Origin: Strigomonas culicis
Taxonomy: Eukaryota; Euglenozoa; Kinetoplastea; Trypanosomatida; Trypanosomatidae
Reading direction: 5' to 3'
Assembly: GCA_000482145.1 (NCBI GenBank)
Contig: AUXH01000512.1
Span: 1 to 13,984 of the forward strand
DNA length: 13,984 nucleotides
Under the pieces are notes generated by a model. That model saw nothing but the letters and a program-made list of their open reading frames with translations, was not told the origin of the DNA and ran no database searches. A program made the position numbers and the translations under genes. Each line of letters starts with the position of its first letter. The first letter of the stretch is position 1. Shown one piece after another: positions 1 through 7,049 of the stretch.

Positions 1-23
1 AGGTAAAGTAACTATTTTGTTTA

Positions 24-45
24 CTCTCTCTCTCTCTCTCTCTCT
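24..45 (+). repeat. (CT)11 dinucleotide repeat
   Basis: Perfect CT run that begins a longer pyrimidine-rich stretch reaching about position 80. The first AG after it is at 98-99, so it could also act as a distal spliced-leader acceptor region. It is of the same kind as the (TC)n tract before the third gene. Confidence 0.9.
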
Positions 46-346
46 ATCTATCTTTCTCTTTCTCTTTGTTCTTCCTTCGGAATCAAAAAAAAAAAACAGA
101 AAGAGGGAAATGAAAAGAGGCAAACAAAGCATTATGTTGCGGAAATGCTGAAAACAAACTGTATGTATGTGTATTTTTTTTCCTTCTGTCAGCGAGTGTA
201 GGTGGATCCGTATCACGTATAAATATGCTCTCTCTTTCTCTCGGATTCTCGTCTTTTTTTTTTTTTGAAAGCGAAGAATCGAAAGTTGTAAGGAGAGTAG
301 CCTTCCTACAGCACCTCATAGTTATATCAATTTCGTTTTTTATTAG

Positions 347-392
347 TCTTTGTTTTCTTTTTCTTTTATTTTCCTTTCTTTTTTACTTTTAG
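347..392 (+). promoter_or_regulatory. Polypyrimidine tract and predicted spliced-leader acceptor for the kinase gene
   Basis: A T/C-rich tract (347-390) ends at an AG at 391-392. Splicing there gives a leader of 29 nt (393-421) with no ATG. A TGA in frame with the kinase lies at 395-397, so the ATG at 422 is the first usable start. The acceptor is inferred from the general trypanosomatid rule (first AG after the tract), not observed. Confidence 0.7.
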
Positions 393-421
393 AGTGAGAT
401 CGAAGCAAAAAAAAAGGAAAG

Positions 422-2845
422 ATGCACCTCTCTAGTTTCGCCACTTTACTGCGGCACCCTTTAGCCACGAAGCGCTGTGTTGTGGTCTTCCCCGCGGACG
501 ATGAGGACTCCGTCTCGGAGATGTTTGAACTGCTCTCGCGCTACGAGGCGCTCAGCCCCATCGGCCTCGGCACGTACGGCCGCGTCTGCTGCGCGCGCGA
601 CAGCGAGCGCGTCGAGTTCCTCAACGCGATCCCGTACCTGCGCGTGGGCGGCGCCAGCACGACACCCCGTGCGGTGCCGGCGAGTGCCGGCGGCACCACC
701 GCGGCGCAGCTGGCCGCCGCGGGATCGCCGGGCGACGCGGACGACGAGGACGCGCTCGGTGCGACCGAGCGCAGCCGCATGGATGCCGCCGAGCGGAGCT
801 GGGCGCAGGAGTCGCTCCCGCCGGCGGCGGCGTCGCTGCTGCCGGACAGCGCGGGGCCAGCCATCACGCTGCCGGAGGAGCTCTTGGAGGAGAACCTGGA
901 GGGCCTCGACCCCGACGAGCGCCGCGACCTGCTGGACGCCTTCACGATGGTGGCCGTCAAGAAGCTGAACCGCATCTTCGAGGACAACCAGCCCCGCAAG
1001 TGGCTCTGCGCGACGCGGGAGATACAGCTCATGGTGCAGTTTCGGCACGACAACATCATCGCCGCGGAGGACGTTTTCATCCCCCTCGGCGGTGTGGAGA
1101 TGATGACATATGAGTACGTCAACTACACGAAGCACAACTTTGACAGCGTCTACGTGGTGATGAAAAAGATGGACTACACCCTACGCGAGGTGCTCGACTC
1201 CTCCTTCATCTACCGCCACGAGGTGCCGGACGACACGTACCAGGCCATCTTCGTGGAGAAAATGAGCAACAAGCACCAGTACCGGCTGCACGGCATCGAA
1301 GCGCCGCACCATAGCCCGCTGGACCTCACGAGCCCCGCGCCGCGCGCGGAGCTTGGCGAGACGGCCGACGCCTCGCGAGACTTCGAGTTAGCCGCCGCCG
1401 CGCTCGAGGCGGAGGCGGACCCGCCGGCGCCGCCAGCGGCGAGTGACGCGCAGCCGCGCGGTGCGACAGACCAGCCGCCGCTGCGCTGCCCCCTCACCCA
1501 GGCCGTCCTGCACCCGCTGCAGAAAGACTACCGCAAGTTCCTGCTCTACCAGATTATGCGTGGCGTCGGCTACATGCATGCGTGGCCGGTCATGCACCGG
1601 GACCTGAAGCCGGAGAACATCCTCGTGAACCGCGGCTACCAGGCCTGCATCGCGGACTTCGGCCAAGGACGCGACGTGGTTTTTGATCAGACGGTCAGCG
1701 GCAGCAGCAGCCGCGCGCCGCCGCACACCGCTGACGGCGAGGCATCGAGCCCCACCGGCAACCACAAGGACGGCAGCCAACCGGGAGACAGCGTCGCCTC
1801 GAGCACACCGCTGCTGGAGAACACCTATAATTTTGGCATGCAAGGAGGGGTGACCGCGCCACTGAATTCATCTGACCGCGCGGGCAGCGACGTGCCACCT
1901 CGGCTCACGATTAACACGCACCTTGACGCCAGCAGCGGCAGTGAGCCGCCGTCCGTCTCACGCGCGCAGACCGCCACGAGCGGCAGCGGCGGCTCCACAT
2001 TCACTCAGAACAGTTTTGTGAACGGCGACACGGCGCCGCAGCGGAGCGGCTTCCACCGCATGACGAGCGATGTTGTGATGGACGCGACGCAGACACTTCT
2101 GGACAACACAACGCAGTGGTACGCGGCGCCCGAGACGCTCTCGGTCGTCGTGGCGCTCAGCACCTCGCTGGGGTTCATCGACAAGAACAGCTTCCACGGC
2201 GTCGACGTGTGGTCGATCGGCTGTATTGCAGCTGAGATGCTGCTCGGAAAGCCGCTCTTCTACACGAACAACGTCGGCGGCGGCAGCCAGATCATCCGCA
2301 TCATCGAGCTGCTCGGCTGCCCGACGGAGGAGGAGCTGGACAGCATCGCCTCGCACCGCGACGAGCTCTCGCGCGAGCTCTTTCTGCGCGTGTTCGAGCG
2401 GGTGCTGGACAAGTACAGCCTCAAGGGCCTGACCAACCGGCTGCGCGAGGTGCTGCGCTCGCCCTACGGCGACGAGACGGAGGAGGAGGTCGAGCTCATC
2501 ATCGGCTGCCTCGCGTGGGACCCCGCGCGGCGGCTCACCGTGCAGCGCGCGCTGGAGAGCCCCTACTTCACCGAGGACGGCTACGAGCCGACGGTCGACC
2601 CGGACCACACCGTCCGCGCGGGGCAGCTGCGCACGGTGCGGCAGGAGGACCTGCAGACGCAAGACGACGGCCGCGCGTTTCTCTGGCGGCTGTTCGAGGA
2701 CCGACACCCGGAGGTGGGCGAGCTCTGGCGCGCCCTCGAGCACAAGCACGAGGACCGCCAGCGGCGCAAAAAGAAGGAGGAGGAGGAGCAGCAGCAGCAG
2801 CAGCAGTCCGTGCCAGCGACTAATAGACAGACGGGGGTGCAGTGA
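422..2845 (+). CDS. MAPK-like (CMGC group) protein kinase with large insertions and no TxY motif
   Basis: Predicted Ser/Thr kinase of 807 aa. Visible landmarks: glycine loop GLGTYGRV (48-55), VAVK lysine K180, helix-C glutamate E200 in REIQLM, RHDNII (208-213), likely gatekeeper M247, catalytic HRD (392-394) with K396 and N399, DFG (412-414), APE (569-571), DVWSIGC (595-601) and the subdomain XI arginine in DPARR (700-704). The pattern KKLNRIF, REI, RHDNII, EMLLGKPLF and LLGCPTEEEL is closest to MAP kinases, which are usually 350-450 aa. The extra length comes from inserts at about 62-170, 265-365 and 418-562, plus a Glu/Gln-rich tail (785-795). The activation segment has no TxY, and the family's WYRAPE reads WYAAPE. 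The ATG at 422 follows an in-frame stop; a second candidate start is M34 (nt 521). The catalytic set is complete, so activity is likely; substrate and pathway are unknown. Confidence 0.93.
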   Translation: MHLSSFATLLRHPLATKRCVVVFPADDEDSVSEMFELLSRYEALSPIGLGTYGRVCCARDSERVEFLNAIPYLRVGGASTTPRAVPASAGGTTAAQLAAAGSPGDADDEDALGATERSRMDAAERSWAQESLPPAAASLLPDSAGPAITLPEELLEENLEGLDPDERRDLLDAFTMVAVKKLNRIFEDNQPRKWLCATREIQLMVQFRHDNIIAAEDVFIPLGGVEMMTYEYVNYTKHNFDSVYVVMKKMDYTLREVLDSSFIYRHEVPDDTYQAIFVEKMSNKHQYRLHGIEAPHHSPLDLTSPAPRAELGETADASRDFELAAAALEAEADPPAPPAASDAQPRGATDQPPLRCPLTQAVLHPLQKDYRKFLLYQIMRGVGYMHAWPVMHRDLKPENILVNRGYQACIADFGQGRDVVFDQTVSGSSSRAPPHTADGEASSPTGNHKDGSQPGDSVASSTPLLENTYNFGMQGGVTAPLNSSDRAGSDVPPRLTINTHLDASSGSEPPSVSRAQTATSGSGGSTFTQNSFVNGDTAPQRSGFHRMTSDVVMDATQTLLDNTTQWYAAPETLSVVVALSTSLGFIDKNSFHGVDVWSIGCIAAEMLLGKPLFYTNNVGGGSQIIRIIELLGCPTEEELDSIASHRDELSRELFLRVFERVLDKYSLKGLTNRLREVLRSPYGDETEEEVELIIGCLAWDPARRLTVQRALESPYFTEDGYEPTVDPDHTVRAGQLRTVRQEDLQTQDDGRAFLWRLFEDRHPEVGELWRALEHKHEDRQRRKKKEEEEQQQQQQSVPATNRQTGVQ
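2789..2806 (+). repeat. (CAG)6 coding repeat in the kinase C-terminus
   Basis: Pure CAG run encoding Q790-Q795 directly after a Lys/Glu-rich stretch. It probably forms a short disordered tail and is prone to slippage. Confidence 0.9.
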
Positions 2846-2948
2846 ATCATAACGGGAGGCGTCTAAGAATAACGGAATTATATATCTATGTATAATACAA
2901 AAAAAAAATGGTTAGAAAAAAAAAATAGGCTCTGTGCCAAAAACGTCG

Positions 2949-2962
2949 TCTTCTATAGAAGA
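2949..2962. repeat. Perfect 14-bp palindrome TCTTCTATAGAAGA
   Basis: Exact self-complementary sequence about 100 nt after the kinase stop codon. As RNA it could form only a short stem with a tight loop. As DNA it is a possible binding site. It may be coincidental in this AT-rich setting. Confidence 0.85.
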
Positions 2963-3074
2963 TTTCGTTCGGAAGGATAGCAAAAACAAAACGAAATACC
3001 TATTTGTATATTTATTCATCAATTACTATAATTATTATTATTATTTTCATTTCTGTGAGGTGCTTATTTTTGCC

Positions 3075-3129
3075 TTTTTTTTTTATACGTTGTACTAGTG
3101 ACTGCTAGTACCTTTATATAAAAAAAAAA
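3075..3129 (+). repeat. Imperfect long hairpin in the kinase 3' spacer
   Basis: An outer 13-bp stem pairs T10-ATA (3075-3087) with TATA-A9 (3117-3129). An internal loop follows (CGTT, 3088-3091, opposite CTTTA, 3112-3116). The inner 7-bp stem is GTACTAG (3092-3098) with CTAGTAC (3105-3111), closed by a 6-nt loop. All pairs in both stems are Watson-Crick. The outer stem is T-run against A-run and could be fortuitous; the inner stem is less easily explained by composition. Confidence 0.7.
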
Positions 3130-3206
3130 ACGAATATGTATCATATGTGCCTTTGATTCTTTTTACATGTACGTATGCATTAAAAGCAAATAAAACCCCA
3201 ACTCAA

Positions 3207-3267
3207 CCTTTGTGCTTCTCTATTTTCCACCCCTCTGCTCTTTACTGTATATGCGCTCCAATGACAG
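3207..3267 (+). promoter_or_regulatory. Polypyrimidine tract and predicted spliced-leader acceptor for the second gene
   Basis: A T/C-rich tract (3207-3243) is followed by a first AG at 3266-3267. A second AG at 3291-3292 follows a shorter T/C stretch. Either gives an ATG-free leader (64 or 39 nt), with an in-frame stop TAG at 3296-3298 before the ATG at 3332. Which AG is used is not decided by the sequence. Confidence 0.6.
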
Positions 3268-3331
3268 AGTACATCCGTTCTCCTTATCAAAGGTATAGAA
3301 GGAAGAAAAAAAAAAACGGAAAGAAAAAAAA

Positions 3332-4865
3332 ATGACATCTCTTTTCAGCGATAGTAGTAATAACAATTCGCAAGTCATGCGGACACTGCGTCTCATCAAA
3401 CTGAAGGACAACATTCATGATATGTCCACCGCCTTCGCGGAGTACGGCTTTTGCGTCCATCAGAGCCTGCAGCTGTCGCTAGAGCAGCAGAAGGCGATGG
3501 CGCACACGGCGGGGGCGGAAAAAGACATCCGCATCTCCGAAGAGGATGAACGCGTGGTGCGATCCTTTGCCCTCGTCCAGGACGTGTACGAGCGCTGCGG
3601 ACACATCCTCCTTACCAGCATCACCGGCGCCCGCATCGCGGGCACGAGTACGCTCAGCAACAGCAGCAGCCATCACTACTACTTTGTGAAGCCGCACTTT
3701 ACGCAGTGCGTTATGTTTGGAAAGCAGGTGAAGAACGATGTCGTGTACGGCACCGACAAGTTTGCCTTCAAGGAGCGCTACAGTGCTGTCTGTCCGCCAC
3801 CAAAGGGGTCGGGCTATGCCGAGGACAGCGCAGCGGACACGACCGCGTGCCTGCATGCTCACGACAGCCAGTACATGGTGCGCTCTGTGCTCGGCGTGGT
3901 GTCGCCGGAGAACATCCGCGCGGTGGAGGGCATCTTCGCGACGCCGCCGCCCTCGCCGCCGCCGCCGCCGCTGCCACGGACGACCCCCTCGACCGCGACG
4001 ACGACGCCGACCGCCGTCACCGTGGGCCCGCTGCCGTCGCCGCCGTCCGCTGCGCTGCTGCAGGGGCAGGCACACAGCCGCACGTCGAGCAACCTCAGCG
4101 ATTTCAGCAACTACAGCAACTTCAGCTCCCACCACAGCGGGTCCGGCCACCGGCACCGCGCCAGCCTAACTGCGGCGGCGGCCGCGGCGCAGGTGGATGC
4201 AGGCAGAGACCTGTGCTTTCGCCTCGCCGCGGGCAGCACCGGCGACGGCGCGGACAGCCCCGTGACGCGTGACGTCCTTCTGAACATCACGGCCAAGCCG
4301 GTGCTGGCCTCGATCTTCACAGCGCCGCTGTCCGCCGTCACGGATGTGGAGGATGCGACCGGCCCCGACGCGGGCGCGGCGGGCGAGACAGCACCGACGG
4401 ACGAGAGCGTCTCCGAGGAAGCGGCACGGCGGCGGCAGGAGGAGCGGCACGTGCTCCACGATACGCTCGTCCGCATGTACCGCGTCGTGTGGGCGAACGA
4501 GCGCGAGGCGCTGGCCTCCATCGCGACCCACCTCCAGCACCTGCTGCACCCGCGCCCGGCGAGCAGCGCCGCGCTCGAGAAGGACGCCGCCACCGCCTTC
4601 TTCTCCCACGCCACCAACACTCCGTCTCGCGTGCCGTCCTCCGCGGCCTCCTCCTACATCACAGACGAGGTCGAGGTGGCGGCGGCGCCGCCGCCCGGCC
4701 GGCGGACCGCGGTGTGGCAGGTGCCCATCTACTACACGTATCTCAAGGCGTACGACAACGCGGCGACGCGGCTCACGCGCGTGACGCGCTTCACCAACGA
4801 CGTGATCGCCTTCGCAACCAACCCCCCGCAGGGCGAGGGGCTCGCCCCCGGCAGCGACGAGGACA

Positions 4866-4896
<31 letters not shown>

Positions 4897-5737
4897 AAAC
4901 GGGGAGGCCATCCATCGGCGGGCGGCGCGCGAGGATAGACGGTGGAAGCGGTCGGCGGCGCAACTTGCCTTTCTCTGCAACACGCTGATCGCGCAGCTGC
5001 TGCTGTGGATTGAAAAGCACCAGACGACCCTGGCGGAGGCCGCCGGGCCGCTGACCCCGGACACGAGCCACGGCACCATTCCCAACATCGCCTACCAAGC
5101 CGGGCCCTGCCTGCAAGCGCTTCTGTGCTTCGCGCAGCAGGCGGAGGGGCTCTTCTTGTCCATCGATCCCTTCCCGATCGACGGCGAGGATGCCACCACA
5201 AGCAAAAACGGTGCCGCGTTACACGCCGCGTATGCGGCCGCGCGACACACGCTGCTGCGGACGCTCAGCGCCATCCACCAGGGGCCGCACGCCGGCACGT
5301 CGGCGCTGCTGCCTGCCTTTCGATTTGGCCTCAAGCCGCCGTCGTTGCTCCTCCACTGTATGCAGGGCTCGTCGCGGAGCTGCAGCCTGCTGCTCTGCTA
5401 CTGGATGGCGACGTACGCCGACACCCTCCACACCTTCCATCGGGTGGAGGACGCGCTCTGGCAGTGGCACGAGCAGTCAGAGGAATCAGCAGCAGCAAAA
5501 GAGGAGGTGAGCAACGAACCAATGACGACAGCGATCATCGCGAACACAAGTGCGAATGGATACCTACCGCAGAAGGGAGAGAAAACAAGTCTGCTGAGCT
5601 ACGCTGGTCTCCTATCGGCGCTGCAGTATCTGCGCCCGGTCGTGCATCCAAACATCTGCTTTGCAGTGGAAATGCTCTATTTGTATAAGAAGACAATCGA
5701 AGAAGAGCCCACGCAGCACCACAAGAAGGAAAGATAA
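3332..5737 (+). CDS. Hypothetical protein, mosaic of helical islands and low-complexity linkers
   Basis: An 801-aa protein I do not recognise; no catalytic motif, signal peptide or convincing membrane span is visible. Ordered-looking parts: 17-155 (mixed helix and strand, ending in an aromatic-rich segment), 178-202, 291-335, a charged helix at 361-405, a Tyr-rich stretch 460-496, and hydrophobic helices at 538-615, 627-712 and 752-790. Between them lie a Pro/Thr/Ser linker (203-245), a Ser/Asn/Phe/Tyr repeat-like patch (251-272), Ala runs (281-286) and a poly-Asp tract (513-521). High third-position GC over most of its length and a start bounded by an in-frame stop support a real gene. The last 80 or so codons are visibly less GC-rich. 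A second ATG in frame is M16 (nt 3377). Its helical architecture would suit a scaffold or tether subunit, but that is a guess. Confidence 0.9.
4868..4894 (+). repeat. (GAC)9 coding repeat, poly-Asp tract
   Basis: Nine identical GAC codons encode D513-D521 inside a longer acidic linker (about 509-524) of the second protein. Because the repeat is pure, its length is likely to vary between strains through replication slippage. Confidence 0.92.
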
Positions 5738-5851
5738 TGTGAGAAGCAAATCTAAAACACAAAGCAAAAAAAAAAAAAATGTGGTCAGCGTCCTTTTCTT
5801 TCTAGGTCTCGCTTCATTTTTGTTTCTTATATATTCACAAATGCGATTATA

Positions 5852-5869
5852 CTTACTTCACGAAGTAAG
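5852..5869 (+). repeat. Short inverted repeat downstream of the second gene
   Basis: CTTACTTC (5852-5859) is the exact reverse complement of GAAGTAAG (5862-5869). As RNA this makes a 7-bp stem with a 4-nt loop CACG, about 115 nt after the stop codon. It stands out because it is not built from homopolymers. Function unknown. Confidence 0.75.
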
Positions 5870-6470
5870 AGACCCTATAGTATTGAAAAGGGAATTTCTT
5901 ATTATCATCATTATCATTTTTGTTTTTTTGTTTGCCTGTTTCTGTTTGTTTTACTTTTTGTGTGTGAGTACTTTATTACTTTGGTTTCATTGACTTCAGT
6001 GTTGGGGATTTTTTTTTGTCCTCCCACCACGCCTTAATAAAAAAAAAAGAAGAAATGAGATATTTTTGTTCTTTTTCGCTCTATTTTTTTTTCGTTTTTT
6101 TTTTTGTTGCTTCTTTGGGTTTTCTTTACTTTTTTTTGAACTCGATCCTTTTTGTTTTTTTGAACATATTTGTTTACTTCATTTGTTAATTTTTTTTTTG
6201 ATTCTCTTTTAATTATTGCTTCTTCTTTTTTTCGTTATGATCAGTTAACGGTCATTATTCTCTAAACGCAAAGAAAGAAAAAAAAATATAATGAAACCCG
6301 ACCACAAAGCAGTGTTATGATGTTTTTTTTTGTTTGTTTGTTTGCTTGTTTCTATTTGTACCTATCTTTGGAGAAACAGTAAAAATTTTTTTTGCTTCTC
6401 TGTTCTTTTTTGTTTTGTTTTGTTTTTTCTTTCTCCGAACCGTACTCACACCTTTTTTTTTACCTCTACT

Positions 6471-6491
6471 ATTATTATTATTATCATTATT
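6471..6491 (+). repeat. Interrupted (ATT)n microsatellite
   Basis: Four ATT units, one ATC, then two ATT units, in the long T-rich spacer. Similar ATT-rich stretches occur at about 3029-3046 and near 5897-5920. Confidence 0.85.
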
Positions 6492-6604
6492 GTTTCATAT
6501 ACCCTTTCGGGTCCATTTTGTTTACGTGAGTGTTCCGATACGACACGTTTTTTTTCTCTTTTGGCTTCAATATAATTTGCAATTCATTAGGAACGTTCGT
6601 TTTT

Positions 6605-6624
6605 TTTGTTTGTTTGTTTGTTTG
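6605..6624 (+). repeat. (TTTG)5 microsatellite
   Basis: Five perfect TTTG units in the T-rich spacer; a shorter, imperfect copy of the same motif lies around 6329-6344. Simple repeat, no function implied. Confidence 0.9.
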
Positions 6625-6946
6625 TTTTTTGTTTTTAACTAAAAAGTATAGCATCTTTAAAAAAAATCAAATTCTCTTTCCAAATCAATAGATCTTCATA
6701 ACAAGACAGAATTGCTTAAGTACGTGAACAATGCTTGTTGTATATTGGTTGGTGTTCAAGAAAAAAAAAAAGAACCAAGAAAAAAAATGGGCTTACACAG
6801 ATGACTAGTTTGCAGTATCATACCTTTTTTTTTCTTTCTTTCTTTCCTTTTTATTTTTCATTCCCCATTACCTATAAAAAAGAAAAAGCTAACAGGAAAA
6901 ATTGTGCATATAGAGGGTTGTGTATCACTTTGCTCTATTTGTTTTG

Positions 6947-6950
<4 letters not shown>

Positions 6951-6983
<33 letters not shown>

Positions 6984-7004
6984 GTGTGTGTGTTTGTTTA
7001 TTAG
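6951..7004 (+). promoter_or_regulatory. (TC)n polypyrimidine tract and predicted spliced-leader acceptor for the C2CD5 gene
   Basis: A perfect TC run (6951-6979) is followed by T/G-rich sequence and the first AG at 7003-7004. Splicing there gives a 45-nt leader without any ATG. A TGA in frame with the gene at 7029-7031 makes the ATG at 7050 the first possible start. This is the clearest acceptor in the window. Confidence 0.75.
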
Positions 7005-7049
7005 TATTATTGTCCTTTTGACCCCATCTGATTCCATTCGTCCTGCGCG

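Larger units (their letters stand above)
1..421 (+). other. Intergenic spacer and 5' leader of the kinase gene
   Basis: AT-rich spacer with no credible gene. It holds a (CT)n run followed by further pyrimidine-rich sequence (24-80), another CT-rich block (about 225-250), an A-run (84-96) and the polypyrimidine tract next to the kinase gene. The first part is probably the 3' UTR or intergenic DNA of an upstream gene outside the window. A minus-strand reading frame at 83-319 is compositional: it encodes Lys, Phe and Ser runs from the A/T tracts. Confidence 0.8.
2846..3331 (+). other. Intergenic spacer: kinase 3' UTR and leader of the next gene
   Basis: AT-rich, non-coding. It contains short A-runs after the kinase stop, a perfect palindrome (2949-2962), an ARE-like UATUUAUU-type element written in DNA as TATTTATT (3009-3016), an (ATT)n stretch (about 3029-3046), a long hairpin (3075-3129) and the splice region of the next gene (3207-3267). 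The polyadenylation site cannot be placed from sequence. No gene is seen here. Confidence 0.75.
5738..7049 (+). other. 1.3-kb T-rich spacer between the second and third genes
   Basis: No gene is credible here: every frame gives Phe/Leu/Lys-rich reads from T- and A-runs. About 6055-6260 is extremely T-rich and A-poor on the + strand. The spacer contains an inverted repeat (5852-5869), TTTG microsatellites (about 6329-6344 and 6605-6624), an ATT repeat (6471-6491), A-runs and, at its end, the (TC)n tract and acceptor of the third gene. The skew fits a long U-rich 3' UTR plus polypyrimidine sequence in + strand transcripts. I saw no tRNA or other structured RNA gene. Confidence 0.75.

Noticed and set aside
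83..319. 78-codon minus-strand frame in the first spacer
   Set aside because: Lys, Phe and Ser runs from A/T homopolymers, no coding bias, and opposite to the direction of all three genes.
2776..2806. Frame disruption suspected at the kinase C-terminal Glu/Gln repeats
   Set aside because: The frame stays open through GAG and CAG units to a normal stop at 2843-2845, followed at once by AT-rich spacer. No frameshift is needed.
3147..3335. 62-codon + strand frame whose stop overlaps the second gene's ATG (ATGA)
   Set aside because: Its starts (including the ATG at 3261) lie before the predicted splice acceptors, so they would be removed from the mature mRNA. The peptide ends in a Lys run from A-tracts.
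4166..5116. 316-codon open frame on the minus strand over the second gene
   Set aside because: Poly-Val comes from the complement of the GAC repeat, and the rest is Arg/Gly-rich. Compositional shadow.
422..5737. Kinase and unknown protein as a functional operon
   Set aside because: Trypanosomatid genes are co-transcribed regardless of function, and a 486-bp spacer with its own splice signals separates them. Adjacency alone is not evidence of a shared pathway.
6237..6255. Possible stem ATGATC ... GGTCAT in the T-rich spacer
   Set aside because: Only about six pairs including one G-U wobble; expected by chance at this length.
5661..6642. Several + strand frames in the T-rich spacer (Phe/Leu/Val-rich, resembling membrane proteins)
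   Set aside because: The hydrophobicity comes entirely from T-runs. There is no GC3 bias as in the real genes and no preceding tract/AG/leader arrangement of their own.
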